NCBI GenBank assembly: GCA_934481355.1
Contig: CAKSPH010000001.1
Location: forward strand, 124,001-188,000
Direction: 5' to 3'
DNA length: 64,000 nt
DNA from: an uncultured Oscillospiraceae bacterium
GTDB lineage: Bacteria > Bacillota > Clostridia > Oscillospirales > Ruminococcaceae
The notes beneath the pieces are model-generated. The model did no database searches, was not told the DNA's origin, and saw only the letters and a program-made list of their open reading frames with translations. The translations under genes were made by a program, and so were the position numbers. How positions within the stretch are numbered: position 1 is the stretch's first letter; the number at the start of each line of letters is the position of its first letter. Positions 16,691-25,267 of this stretch are shown one piece after another.

Positions 16691-17967
16691 TGCTGAAGGT
16701 CGGCGATAAGATACCGATGGAGCTCGGCGGCGAGGCAGAGGTAACGCAGGCTCTCGGTCAGGGCGGTCAGGGCGCAGTATACCGCGCCTCCTACCGGGGA
16801 CGCGACTACGCGCTGAAAATGTACTTCACGAACAAGCTGAAAAATCCGGAGCTTTTCCGGGAGAACCTCCAGCGGCTGTGCGGGGAGGGAAGCTCCAGCC
16901 CCGCGTTCATAATGCCGCTTATGATGACGGCGGACACGGCGGACGGTTTCGGCTTCCTGATGGAGCTGATACCGCCGGAATACGCGCCGTTTTCCGACGT
17001 GCTGAACGCCAGGGTGAAGCTCTCCGGGCTGTATTCCGTGGTGAACGCGGCGATACGGATAACCTCGGCGTTCAGGGAGCTGCACAATTCCGGCAGGAGC
17101 TATCAGGACCTGAACGACGGCGGATTCTTCATTCGCCCGTCTGACGGAAACGTGCTGATATGCGACTGCGACAACATCGCGCCCTACGGCGAGCACCTCG
17201 GCATTGCCGGAAAGCCCGGCTATATGGCGCCTGAAATAGTCCGCGGGGAAAAGGCTCCGGACAAGCTGACCGACCGCTATTCCCTTGCGGTGGTGCTGTT
17301 CCGCCTGCTGCTTCGCGGCGACCCCCTGGAGGGCAGCCGGGTGCTGAAAAGCGTCTGCCTGACGGAAGAAGCAGAGCGCAGACACTACGGCTTTGAGCCG
17401 AAATTCGTGTACGACCCGGAGGACGACTCCAACCGCCCGGTGCGCGGAGTTCACAACAACATCATCAAATTCTGGCGGATAATGCCGGATTACATCCGGG
17501 AAGCTTTCACGCAGTCGTTTACGGCGGGACTATTCCAGTCGGAAAAGCGCCTGATAGAAAAACAGTGGCTCGACCTGCTGGTGCGTATGCGCGGCGACAT
17601 CACCGCCTGCACCTGCGGAATGCAGGGATTTATCTCCGGCTGTGAGCGCGACCCCGACGGAAAGGCAGTCTGCCCCTGCGGCAATCACTATCAGCCGCCG
17701 CTGGCGCTCCACCTCGGCAGGCAGCGGGTTCTGCTGTTTGACGGCGCGAAGCTGTTTGACGAGAACGCTGACCTCATCGGCGAGGTAGTCCGCAACAAGC
17801 TGAATCCCGGGCTGTTCGGGCTGAAAAACCTGTCGGAAAGCCCGTGGCAGTGCACTCTCCCGAACGGTCAGGAGAAGGAGACGGCTCCCGGCTCGGCGGT
17901 GCCTGTGTTCAACGGAACAAAGGTCGTAATAGGCGGCGTCCCCGGCGAAATGAACGGCGAAATCTGA
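16690..17967 (+). CDS. TerY-P-type Hanks-like protein kinase
   Basis: 425 residues. The kinase domain (about 1-260) shows the glycine loop GQGGQGAVYRA, the lysine in YALKMYF, a catalytic loop SYQDLNDGGFFI that replaces the usual HRDxxxxN, a metal-binding DCDN in place of DFG, and GYMAPEIV. These variants are typical of kinases of the TerY-P (tellurite-resistance-linked) triad. Conserved SNRP and DP motifs follow near 240. A zinc ribbon (CTCG ... CPCG) and a small C-terminal domain (LFGLKNLSESPWQC) end the protein. Soluble, no membrane helix. Its usual PP2C phosphatase partner is absent. Likely regulates or is regulated by its two operon neighbours. Confidence 0.88.
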   Translation: MLKVGDKIPMELGGEAEVTQALGQGGQGAVYRASYRGRDYALKMYFTNKLKNPELFRENLQRLCGEGSSSPAFIMPLMMTADTADGFGFLMELIPPEYAPFSDVLNARVKLSGLYSVVNAAIRITSAFRELHNSGRSYQDLNDGGFFIRPSDGNVLICDCDNIAPYGEHLGIAGKPGYMAPEIVRGEKAPDKLTDRYSLAVVLFRLLLRGDPLEGSRVLKSVCLTEEAERRHYGFEPKFVYDPEDDSNRPVRGVHNNIIKFWRIMPDYIREAFTQSFTAGLFQSEKRLIEKQWLDLLVRMRGDITACTCGMQGFISGCERDPDGKAVCPCGNHYQPPLALHLGRQRVLLFDGAKLFDENADLIGEVVRNKLNPGLFGLKNLSESPWQCTLPNGQEKETAPGSAVPVFNGTKVVIGGVPGEMNGEI

Positions 17968-17988
17968 CCCGAAAAATCGGGGATTTTT
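17968..17988 (+). terminator. Terminator after kinase operon
   Basis: CCCGA, AAAA loop, TCGGG, then a T run. Confidence 0.75.
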
Positions 17989-18002
17989 GTGCAGGATAGC
18001 CT

Positions 18003-18031
18003 TTGACTTTCCGGGAAATATCTGATACAAT
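18003..18031 (+). promoter_or_regulatory. Promoter of MATE gene
   Basis: TTGACT (18003-18008), 17-base spacer, TACAAT (18026-18031). Confidence 0.8.
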
Positions 18032-18060
18032 TATAGCGTAAATAAAATATTGAATCGTGT

Positions 18061-18105
18061 GGCAGTTGCGTAAATCCAGATTTGGTAGCGGCTGCCGCAT
18101 TTTTT
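18061..18105 (+). promoter_or_regulatory. Leader hairpin with U-run before MATE gene
   Basis: Lies between the promoter and the SD. GGCAG pairs with CTGCC (18092-18096) around an inner AAATC/GATTT hairpin, and six T residues follow at 18100-18105. This looks like a terminator/attenuator in the 5' leader. I could not match it to a named riboswitch class. Confidence 0.5.
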
Positions 18106-18125
18106 GTCTGAAAGGAGAAATCACA

Positions 18126-19511
18126 ATGGAACAGGCAGAAAAGAACAGAATGGCGAGCGCTCCGGTAAACCGGCTCATGCTCAGCATGGGAATACCGATG
18201 ATAATTTCCATGATGCTTCAGGCGGTGTACAACATCGTGGACAGTGCATTCGTTTCGAATATGGCGGAGAACGGAGAGCAGGCGCTCAACGCGCTGACCC
18301 TCGCATTCCCGGTGCAGATGCTCATGGTGGCTGTGGCAATAGGCACCGGCGTTGGAATGAACGCGCTGATGTCCCGCAGCCTTGGTCAGGGAAACCGGGA
18401 GCTTGCAGGCAAAGCGGCGGGAAACGCAATGTTCCTCGCCGGGATTATATTCGTGGTGTTCCTGCTGTTCGGGATATTCGGCACGGACGCATATGTTTCC
18501 TCCCAGAGCAGTAATCCCGAAATAACGCAGATGGCGTGCGAGTACATCAGGATATGCTGCACGCTGTCGTTCGGGATAATATTCTTCTCGGTGTTCGAGA
18601 AAACCTTACAGGCCTCCGGGCGCTCCCTTTATTCCACGATAGCCCAGATAGCAGGCGCCGTGACCAACATCGTTCTCGACCCGGTGCTGATCTACGGGCT
18701 TCTCGGGCTGCCGGAAATGGGAGTTGTGGGAGCCGCCATCGCGACAATCATAGGTCAGGTGGTTTCCTGCGTGCTGGCCCTGATATTCCACTTTCGGCTG
18801 ATAAAGGAGATAGACAGCGGACTGCGGTATCTCAGACCATCCGCCGCTGTGATCGGAAAGATATACTCCATCGGTCTGCCCGCGATAATCGCCCAGGCGC
18901 TGATGTCCGTAATGACCTACGGGCTGAACCTGATACTCGTGCGGATAAGCGAAAACGCCGTCACAGCTTATGGGCTGTACTATAAAATACAGCAGTTCAT
19001 ACTGTTTGCGGCGTTTGGTCTGCGTGACGCTATAACTCCGATAGTTTCTTTCAATTACGGCATGGGGAGCCGCTCCCGCGTCAGGCAGGGAATAAAATAC
19101 GGCATGACGTATACGCTGATAATAATGGCTGCCGGGCTTGTCCTGCTGGAGGTTTTCGCGGAGCCTTTCGCCGCGCTGTTCGGGCTTTCCGGGGAAACGG
19201 AGCAGCTATGCACAGGCGCAATGCGGGTGATCTCCCTCAGCTTTATTTTCGCCGGGGCTAACGTTGCGTTTCAGGGAATATTCCAGGCGCTGGAATCCGG
19301 TGCGCAGTCGCTGGTCATCTCCGTGTGCAGGCAGTTCCTGTTTGTGCTGCCGGTGGCGTGGGGATTCTCAGAGGCCGTGATACATTCCGGAATGGACAGG
19401 ATGTGGCTGGTGTGGCTCACGTTCCTTATCGCGGAGGGTATCTCGGCGGTCATCGCCCTGATATTCATGCGCGGGATATCCAGAAAGCGCATAGACGCTC
19501 TGAAGGGCTGA
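18126..19511 (+). CDS. MATE-family efflux transporter
   Basis: 461 residues, the normal length, with about twelve transmembrane helices. The N-terminal segment (NRLMLSMGIPMIISMMLQAV) and the GVGMNALMSRSLGQGN motif are typical of MATE proteins, which export drugs or metabolites in exchange for Na+ or H+. The ATG at 18126 has AAAGGAG upstream; an in-frame ATG at 18057 falls within the leader hairpin region and is unlikely. Substrate unknown. Confidence 0.95.
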   Translation: MEQAEKNRMASAPVNRLMLSMGIPMIISMMLQAVYNIVDSAFVSNMAENGEQALNALTLAFPVQMLMVAVAIGTGVGMNALMSRSLGQGNRELAGKAAGNAMFLAGIIFVVFLLFGIFGTDAYVSSQSSNPEITQMACEYIRICCTLSFGIIFFSVFEKTLQASGRSLYSTIAQIAGAVTNIVLDPVLIYGLLGLPEMGVVGAAIATIIGQVVSCVLALIFHFRLIKEIDSGLRYLRPSAAVIGKIYSIGLPAIIAQALMSVMTYGLNLILVRISENAVTAYGLYYKIQQFILFAAFGLRDAITPIVSFNYGMGSRSRVRQGIKYGMTYTLIIMAAGLVLLEVFAEPFAALFGLSGETEQLCTGAMRVISLSFIFAGANVAFQGIFQALESGAQSLVISVCRQFLFVLPVAWGFSEAVIHSGMDRMWLVWLTFLIAEGISAVIALIFMRGISRKRIDALKG

Positions 19512-19512
19512 T

Positions 19513-20100
19513 TTACGCGGATTTTTCCGGCATCTCCACCCGGAACAGCTTCGCGGTGTGCGGCTCCCTGAGCAGGAGAACTGCTCCCGCAAAGGTGAAC
19601 ACTATCTCAGGCACCATGTACGCGCCGTTGTAGGCTATGGAGTACACGAACGGGTTCCAGCCCTCGGGCGCCCAGCTTGCGAAGAAGATGACTCCGCTGA
19701 TAACGTGGCTGGCAGCCCTCAGCAGGAGCGCAAGAGAAATTCCGCCGATGTAGCCGGGAACGCCGTGTCTGCGGAACATTCCCGCCAGACCCAGCACAGT
19801 GAACGCCGCGAGGTAGTCGAAAACTATGCTGCCGGTCAGCGCCTGCGGAGTAAGCCCCCAGCTCAGCACGCTGCCTATTCCCATAGCAAGCTGAGTCAGG
19901 GAATACATGAACGAGCAGAAAAGCCCCCATTTGCAGCCGTACATTATCGACAGCATACAGACCGGAAGCATACTAAGCAGCGTTACCGAGCCGCCAAGGG
20001 GCATTTCGAATATCTTTACCATGCTGAGAGCGGCTGAAAGGGCTGTCAGCACCGCGCTCATGGTGAGCTTCTTTACGTTTACCTTTTTCTTTTCGGACAT
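19513..20100 (-). CDS. thiT: Thiamine ECF-transporter S component ThiT
   Basis: Membrane protein that binds thiamine and works with a shared energising module (EcfA/A'/T), not encoded here. 195 residues, six transmembrane helices. Family features include a basic N-terminus followed by MSAVLTALSAALS, the loop with YGCKWGLFCSFMYSLTQL, and SWAPEGWNPFVYSIAYNGAY. The leader is short and I see no TPP riboswitch, although thiT genes often have one. Confidence 0.9.
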   Translation of the reverse strand: MSEKKKVNVKKLTMSAVLTALSAALSMVKIFEMPLGGSVTLLSMLPVCMLSIMYGCKWGLFCSFMYSLTQLAMGIGSVLSWGLTPQALTGSIVFDYLAAFTVLGLAGMFRRHGVPGYIGGISLALLLRAASHVISGVIFFASWAPEGWNPFVYSIAYNGAYMVPEIVFTFAGAVLLLREPHTAKLFRVEMPEKSA

Positions 20101-20124
20101 ATTGATTACCGCCTTTCCGATATG

Positions 20125-20153
20125 ATTATATCATATTAAATGATATTCTGCAA
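20125..20153 (-). promoter_or_regulatory. Promoter of thiT
   Basis: Minus strand TTGCAG (20153-20148), 17-base spacer, TATAAT (20130-20125). Confidence 0.8.
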
Positions 20154-20168
20154 CATATTTAACAGGTA

Positions 20169-20197
20169 TTGACAGACTGAGCTTTTCGGTGTATAAT
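20169..20197 (+). promoter_or_regulatory. Promoter of AAC(3)-like gene
   Basis: Consensus TTGACA (20169-20174), 17-base spacer, TATAAT (20192-20197), divergent from the thiT promoter. Confidence 0.85.
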
Positions 20198-20233
20198 GTT
20201 TATCCCTCGCAGACGAATGGGAAAGGAATTACA

Positions 20234-20989
20234 ATGAACAGAAGTGAACTTACCGCAGCCTTCAGGAATATTGGTATCGCACCCGGTATGGAGCTGGAGG
20301 TACACGGCAGTCTCAGCAGCTTCGGGCAGGTTGACGGCGGCGCGGAAGCCGTTATCTCGGCGCTTGAGGATTGCGTCGGGGAAAGCGGAAGCATATTCAT
20401 GCCGGCGCTGCGGCTCAGCCCGGAGCTTCCGCTGACGGAGGAGGACAGGCGCCTTGGCATATCCGTCAAGATAAAAATACTGCCGGAGGACAGAAAGCAC
20501 AGCGCTATGGGTATCATCGCCGACACATTCCGGGCGCAGCCCGGCGTTGTTACCGGCGGCGGGATAATGCAGGTTTCCGGCTGGGGAAAACACGCCGCAG
20601 AAGCCGCAATGGGCGGCTTTGACCATGTCCTGCACAGCGGCGGAAAGGGTCTGCTCCTCGGGGTGGACATATATAAGCTGACGGCAATGCACTATGTGGA
20701 ATACCTTATTCCGGAGGACATAAGGCGGCTGACCGCTCCCACAGATGAGATAAATTCCATCTACCCGCCGGAGGAATGGTTCATAGAGGCCGGCAGAATG
20801 CCGGAAATGGGCTGGTACAGCATACAGCAGACGGCGCTGGATTCCGGCGCGATAAAGCGCTTCACAATCGGGGCGTGCCCAGTCATGTTCTTCGACCTGT
20901 GGGAAGTAGTCGGGCTGTATGAGCAGGCTCTGAGATCCGACCCGTACTCATTGTTCGGCCTGGAGAAAGGGAACCTCAGAATAAAGTAA
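20234..20989 (+). CDS. AAC(3)-family N-acetyltransferase-like protein
   Basis: 251 residues from the ATG at 20234 (GAAAGGA upstream). The fold family (aminoglycoside 3-N-acetyltransferase / YokD type) is suggested by VHGSLSSFGQVDGGAEAVISAL, split here by the usual turn, and by the later HSGGKGLLLGVD and TAMHYVEY motifs. Chromosomal relatives are often not resistance enzymes, so an antibiotic substrate should not be assumed. A strong promoter drives it alone. Confidence 0.85.
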   Translation: MNRSELTAAFRNIGIAPGMELEVHGSLSSFGQVDGGAEAVISALEDCVGESGSIFMPALRLSPELPLTEEDRRLGISVKIKILPEDRKHSAMGIIADTFRAQPGVVTGGGIMQVSGWGKHAAEAAMGGFDHVLHSGGKGLLLGVDIYKLTAMHYVEYLIPEDIRRLTAPTDEINSIYPPEEWFIEAGRMPEMGWYSIQQTALDSGAIKRFTIGACPVMFFDLWEVVGLYEQALRSDPYSLFGLEKGNLRIK

Positions 20990-21044
20990 TCATTTGCCGC
21001 CTGAAAAAACGAGTGGCCTGCTTGTTGAAAAAGCATCTACCCCA

Positions 21045-21171
21045 GGCTGCCGAGAAATCGTCAGATGCTAGGAATCCGCATGACGGCTAGGCTATGTGCC
21101 TGCCGTTATGCGGCGTTTTTCGCGAAGCGAATAATGCGGTGACAGACGCAGATGGCGGTTTATCGGCAGCC
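21045..21171. repeat. Dispersed structured repeat, copy 1
   Basis: Ends form an outer stem: GGCTGCCGAGAA at the left pairs with TTTATCGGCAGCC at the right. Inside, CCGCATGACGGC-T-AGGC, loop TATGT, GCCT-GCCGTTATGCGG makes a long hairpin. A small extra TTCGC/GCGAA hairpin near 21119-21129 is an insertion relative to copy 2 at 57447. It sits in the 284-base gap between the AAC(3)-like gene and the Hpt gene; the left part of that gap has nothing I recognise. Confidence 0.8.
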
Positions 21172-21224
21172 TGAAAAAAATCGGGCGGCATTTTTGTCTA
21201 TTCCTACAAAAAAAATCATAATTC

Positions 21225-21253
21225 TTGACGAATATAATCGGAAATGGTACAAT
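21225..21253 (+). promoter_or_regulatory. Promoter of Hpt/flotillin operon
   Basis: TTGACG (21225-21230), 17-base spacer, TACAAT (21248-21253). Confidence 0.8.
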
Positions 21254-21273
21254 ATACATAAGAGGTGATATGT

Positions 21274-21651
21274 ATGGTATCAAAGGAATTCTGCGATGAA
21301 ATGCTCACGGTAGGACTGGACGTACCGGAAATGATAGAGCACTTCATGGACAGAGAAGATATGTTTATGAAATATCTCTACAAATTTTTCGACGCCGCCG
21401 ACAGCGTTGTGCTGGAACTCACGGCTGCCGCCGAAAACGAGGATTATCAGAATATGCTGTTCACTGCGCATTCCCTTAAGGGTCTCGCGGGGAACATCGG
21501 GCTGAACGGGGTTTACCTGCCTGCCAAGAGGATCGTTGACGGGATACGCGCCGACGACGCCAGCCGCTGCGCCGAGGATTTCCGCCAGCTTCAGGACGCA
21601 TACTATCACGCTCAGAATATTGTCAAGAAATACCAAAATTCAGACAAGTAA
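21274..21651 (+). CDS. Histidine phosphotransfer (Hpt) domain protein
   Basis: 125 residues from the ATG at 21274, six bases after AGAGGTG; a GTG at 21265 lies inside that SD and is rejected. The Hpt motif FTAHSLKGLAGNIG places the phosphorylatable His at residue 66 in a four-helix bundle. No histidine kinase or response regulator is nearby, so its phospho-partners are elsewhere. Eleven bases upstream of the flotillin gene, so co-transcribed. Confidence 0.92.
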   Translation: MVSKEFCDEMLTVGLDVPEMIEHFMDREDMFMKYLYKFFDAADSVVLELTAAAENEDYQNMLFTAHSLKGLAGNIGLNGVYLPAKRIVDGIRADDASRCAEDFRQLQDAYYHAQNIVKKYQNSDK

Positions 21652-21662
21652 AGGAGTAAATC

Positions 21663-23237
21663 ATGCCTGATATTGAACCCGGAATGATAGTTCCCATAGT
21701 GATCATCGTTATCGTTGTGATAATAATGTTCACCGCAGGCTACCGTAAGGCTCCGCCGGATAAGGCGTACATAATCAGCGGTATCCGCCGCCGCGCAAAG
21801 GTCGTCATCGGTAAGGCTACGGTAAAGCTGCCGTTCTTTGAGCGCTGCGATATCCTGGAGCTCGCCCTTATGTCCGTTGACGTAAAAACCGCTCAGGCCG
21901 TACCTACTGCGGACTACATCAACATCATGGTGGACGCCAACGTAAACGTAAAGATCTCCCCCAAGCCGGAGATAATCGAACGCGCACAGCAGAACTTCCT
22001 CAACAAGAACGTGGAGTACATCACCAAGGTAGCCCGGGAGGTCCTCGAGGGCAATATGCGTGAGATCGTAGGTCAGATGCGCCTTGAAGAGATGGTATCC
22101 AACCGTCAGGCGTTTGCGGACAAGGTAAAGCAGAATGCAGACCCAGACCTCCAGGCGATGGGTCTGGAGATAGTTTCGTTCAACGTGCAGAACTTCGTTG
22201 ACGACAACGGAATAATCAACGACATGGGTATCGACAACACCATGCAGATAAAGAAGAAAGCCGCTATCTCCAAGGCTGAGGCTGAGCGCGATATCAAGAT
22301 CGCCCAGGCGGAGGCAAACCGCAAGGCGAACGACGCCCGCGTTGATTCAGAGACGGCTATCGCAGAGCGCGAGAACGAGCTTGCCATCAAGCAGGCGGAG
22401 CTGAAGCGCGCCGCCGACATCAAGCGTGCGGAAGCTGACGCAGCCTACACCATTCAGGAAGAGGAACAGCGCAAGACCATCGAGATAACCACTGCAAATG
22501 CGAACATCGCAAAGCAGGAAAAGGAAGTCGAGATAAAGGCTAAGGAAGCCGAAATCAAGGAGCGCGCCCTCGAAGCAGAGGTTAAGAAAACCGCGGAAGC
22601 GCAGAAGTACGCAGCACAGCAGAAGGCAGACGCCGAGCTGTACACCGTTCAGAGAAGCGCAGAGGCTAAGAAATACGAGGATATCCAGAACGCAGAAGCA
22701 GAGCTGGAGATCAAGAAGAACGAAGCCGCAGCCATCCTTGTGACAGCGCAGAACGAGGCAGCAGCCGCAAAGGCGCGCGCAGAGGCTTCCCGCTACGCAG
22801 CCGAGCAGGAGGCGGAGGGTATCCGTGCCAGAGGTATCGCAGAGGCGGAGGCAGTCCGCGCAAAGGCTCTTGCAGAAGCCGAGGGTCTCGACAAGAAGGC
22901 GGAGGCTATGCGCAAGATGGAAGAAGCCGCCGTGCTCCAGATGTACTTCGAGAAAATGCCGGAGGTCGCTCAGGCTATCGCAAAGCCGCTGGAGAACGTG
23001 GACAAAATCACCATGTACGGCGATGGAAACACCGCGAAGCTGGTCAGGGACATCACAGAAGCCACGACCCAGGCTTCCGCTGGGCTGCTTGACGGACTGG
23101 GAGTTGACCTCAAGACAATGGTCAGCAGCTTCGTGACCGGAAAGGCTGTCGCAGCCGGGATAAACTCCGAGGCTCCAAAAGCCGCCGAAGCTCCCGCAGC
23201 TCCCGAAAAATCCCCCGAGGATCTCGTGAGCCAGTAA
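21663..23237 (+). CDS. Flotillin/SPFH-domain protein
   Basis: 524 residues. One N-terminal transmembrane helix (about 8-27), an SPFH/band-7 domain (about 30-190), then a long Ala/Glu/Lys coiled coil (about 195-420) rich in AEA repeats, the flotillin signature. The tail ends with an Ala/Pro-rich segment. Flotillins organise membrane microdomains and associated signalling proteins. The co-transcribed Hpt gene could indicate a signalling role, which is inference. Assigned to the FloT/YqiK group; the exact subfamily is uncertain. Confidence 0.92.
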   Translation: MPDIEPGMIVPIVIIVIVVIIMFTAGYRKAPPDKAYIISGIRRRAKVVIGKATVKLPFFERCDILELALMSVDVKTAQAVPTADYINIMVDANVNVKISPKPEIIERAQQNFLNKNVEYITKVAREVLEGNMREIVGQMRLEEMVSNRQAFADKVKQNADPDLQAMGLEIVSFNVQNFVDDNGIINDMGIDNTMQIKKKAAISKAEAERDIKIAQAEANRKANDARVDSETAIAERENELAIKQAELKRAADIKRAEADAAYTIQEEEQRKTIEITTANANIAKQEKEVEIKAKEAEIKERALEAEVKKTAEAQKYAAQQKADAELYTVQRSAEAKKYEDIQNAEAELEIKKNEAAAILVTAQNEAAAAKARAEASRYAAEQEAEGIRARGIAEAEAVRAKALAEAEGLDKKAEAMRKMEEAAVLQMYFEKMPEVAQAIAKPLENVDKITMYGDGNTAKLVRDITEATTQASAGLLDGLGVDLKTMVSSFVTGKAVAAGINSEAPKAAEAPAAPEKSPEDLVSQ

Positions 23238-23257
23238 AATCCAAAGCATAACAGAAA

Positions 23258-23289
23258 CCCCCTCAGATACGCTCTGAGGGGGTAATTTT
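23258..23289. terminator. Terminator between convergent genes
   Basis: CCCCCTCAGA, five-base loop, TCTGAGGGGG followed by TAATTTTG. Lies between the flotillin gene and the converging ABC operon; probably serves both. Confidence 0.85.
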
Positions 23290-23307
23290 GTATTCGGAAA
23301 AAGACTA

Positions 23308-24108
23308 TCAGCCCTTGGAGAGCAGCATACGGTCGTTGTTCAGCGCGGAGCCGCTTGCTTCCTCGAACTTCTGGAGCAGGTCGTCTACTGTGAGCTTCTT
23401 CTTTTCATCGCCCTTTACGTCGTAGATAACTCTGCCGTCGTTCATCATGATAAGACGGTTGCCGTACTCTATGGCGTTCGCCATGTTGTGCGTTACCATC
23501 ATCGCTGTTAAGTGATCCTTGGCGATTATCTCATCGGAAAGCTTCAGCACCTTTGCAGCGGTCTTGGGGTCGAGCGCCGCCGTGTGCTCGTCCAGCAGGA
23601 GTATCTGCGGCTTCTTCAGCGTAGCCATCAGCAGCGTGAGCGCCTGACGCTGACCGCCGGAGAGCAGTCCTACCTTGGAGGTCATTCTGTCCTCAAGTCC
23701 GAGGTCTAGGGTCTTTAGCAGCTCGTGGTACTCTTCGCGCTCCCTGCGGGTGATTCCCCAGCGGAGCGATCTTGCCTGACCGCGGCGCGCCGCGAGTGCA
23801 AGGTTCTCCTGGATTTCCATGGTGGCTGCCGTTCCGGTCATCGGATCCTGGAATACGCGCCCGATGTACTTTGCACGCTGGTGCTCGGACAGTCCGGTGA
23901 CGTTCTTGCCGCCAATGAGTATCGCGCCCTCGTCAACCGGCCATACGCCTGCGACAGCGTTCAGCGTGGTGGATTTTCCCGCGCCGTTGCCGCCGATTAT
24001 CGTAACGAAGTCGCCCTCTTCAAGCTTCAGGGAAACGCCGTTGAGCGCCTTTTTCTCGTTGATGGTTCCGGGGTTGAATGCCTTTTTGATGTTTATAAGC
24101 TCCAGCAT
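23308..24108 (-). CDS. ABC importer ATP-binding subunit (TrpXYZ-like)
   Basis: 266 residues. Walker A GGNGAGKST, signature LSGGQRQALTLLMA, Walker B ILLLDEHTAALDP. The DEHTAALD variant is typical of ATPases paired with ABC_sub_bind (PF04392) binding proteins. Third gene of the operon, one base after the permease. Substrate is probably an amino acid such as tryptophan or tyrosine by family precedent; the sequence itself does not prove it. Confidence 0.92.
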   Translation of the reverse strand: MLELINIKKAFNPGTINEKKALNGVSLKLEEGDFVTIIGGNGAGKSTTLNAVAGVWPVDEGAILIGGKNVTGLSEHQRAKYIGRVFQDPMTGTAATMEIQENLALAARRGQARSLRWGITRREREEYHELLKTLDLGLEDRMTSKVGLLSGGQRQALTLLMATLKKPQILLLDEHTAALDPKTAAKVLKLSDEIIAKDHLTAMMVTHNMANAIEYGNRLIMMNDGRVIYDVKGDEKKKLTVDDLLQKFEEASGSALNNDRMLLSKG

Positions 24109-24109
24109 A

Positions 24110-25144
24110 TCACTTGCCCTCCTTGTTTCCGGCTGTTACAGAGTTTTTCAGCGCGGAGGTCAGATTTTCAGATTCCTGCGATATAGCCGCCAGAGAGCGC
24201 CTGCCCGCCTTTGCAAAGGAGGTCTTTGAGGTTTTCTGGAGGTAAGGCACCGCGAGGAACAGCGCAACGATGATCGCGGAGAACATCTTGGTGTTGTCGG
24301 TGGAAAGACCGATGAGCATTACGATTCTCAGAACCACGAAGTAGACGATGGCGCCGAGAGCGGTAAAGGAAAGCCTGCCGATGAAGTTGAAGTGCTTGCG
24401 CAGGATCACTTCACCGAGCACCATGCCGATGATCACAGCCGCAAGACCGATAACGATCGCACCTCTGCCCATATTTACGTCAGCGAAGCCCTGATACTGA
24501 GCCAGCAGAGCGCCTGCGAGACCTACCATGCCGTTGGAGAGCACCAGCGCGATGATAGTCGTGCGCTTGGTGTTGATGCCCTCAGCCTTGGACATTGCGG
24601 AGTTGCAGCCGTTTGCACGGATAGCCATGCCGTATTCAGTGCCGAAGAACCAGTAGAGAGCCGCGATAATTACAACAACGAATATCAGCGCCGTGCCGAC
24701 CGTGCGGATAATGTCCGCGACCTCGTTGCCGGCGGTGACGTATCTCGAAGAGATTACCAGCGGAAACTTATCCACGCTTACAGGGGCGTTAGCCTTTCCG
24801 TTGATGTCCAGATATACGGAATACAGCGCGAGCTGCGTCAGGATACCTGCAAGGATACCAGGGATACCGAGCATCGTGTTCAGCAGCGCCGTACAGAGTC
24901 CCGCCATGCAGCCCGCAAGGAATGCGATGAGCATTGCCACGGGAACGGGCACGCCGTTCGTGATGAGCACGACAGCGGTAACGCCGCCGAGTCCGAGGGT
25001 TCCGTCAACAGTCAGGTCGGCGAAGTCCAGTATCTTGTATGTAATGAACACGCCGATCGCCATTATGCCCCAGATAAGTCCCTGTGTGATATCACCTGGA
25101 AGAGCGTTTCCGAATGTGGATAGCTTTTGTAAGAATAAGTCCAT
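24110..25144 (-). CDS. ABC importer permease (branched-chain type)
   Basis: 344 residues, eight to ten transmembrane helices of the BPD_transp_2 fold. LDFADLTVDGTLGLGG near the N-terminus and the cytoplasmic coupling segment (GYNSAMSKAEGIN-like: NGCNSAMSKAEGINTKRTT) match permeases of the PF04392-linked family. The C-terminal 35 residues form a charged tail. It follows the binding-protein gene by 123 bases; that gap has a GC-rich hairpin (GCGGGG...CCCCG near 25215-25242) that could lower downstream expression. Confidence 0.92.
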   Translation of the reverse strand: MDLFLQKLSTFGNALPGDITQGLIWGIMAIGVFITYKILDFADLTVDGTLGLGGVTAVVLITNGVPVPVAMLIAFLAGCMAGLCTALLNTMLGIPGILAGILTQLALYSVYLDINGKANAPVSVDKFPLVISSRYVTAGNEVADIIRTVGTALIFVVVIIAALYWFFGTEYGMAIRANGCNSAMSKAEGINTKRTTIIALVLSNGMVGLAGALLAQYQGFADVNMGRGAIVIGLAAVIIGMVLGEVILRKHFNFIGRLSFTALGAIVYFVVLRIVMLIGLSTDNTKMFSAIIVALFLAVPYLQKTSKTSFAKAGRRSLAAISQESENLTSALKNSVTAGNKEGK

Positions 25145-25267
25145 TTTTTCTCTCCGAATACATTAATGTTGTGTTATTTTTCTATGGAAAATATTGCCTT
25201 AATTTATGCAGAAGCGGGGAACGGACATAGCCCGCGCCCCGTTGTGCTGTTTTAGTGTATTGAGAAA

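Noticed and set aside
20100..20168. TPP riboswitch before thiT
   Set aside because: The gap is too short and lacks the conserved CTGAGA and ACCTGAT segments.
20234..20989. Aminoglycoside-resistance gene
   Set aside because: Family resemblance to AAC(3) is real, but there is no mobile context and the family includes non-resistance enzymes, so no resistance claim is made.
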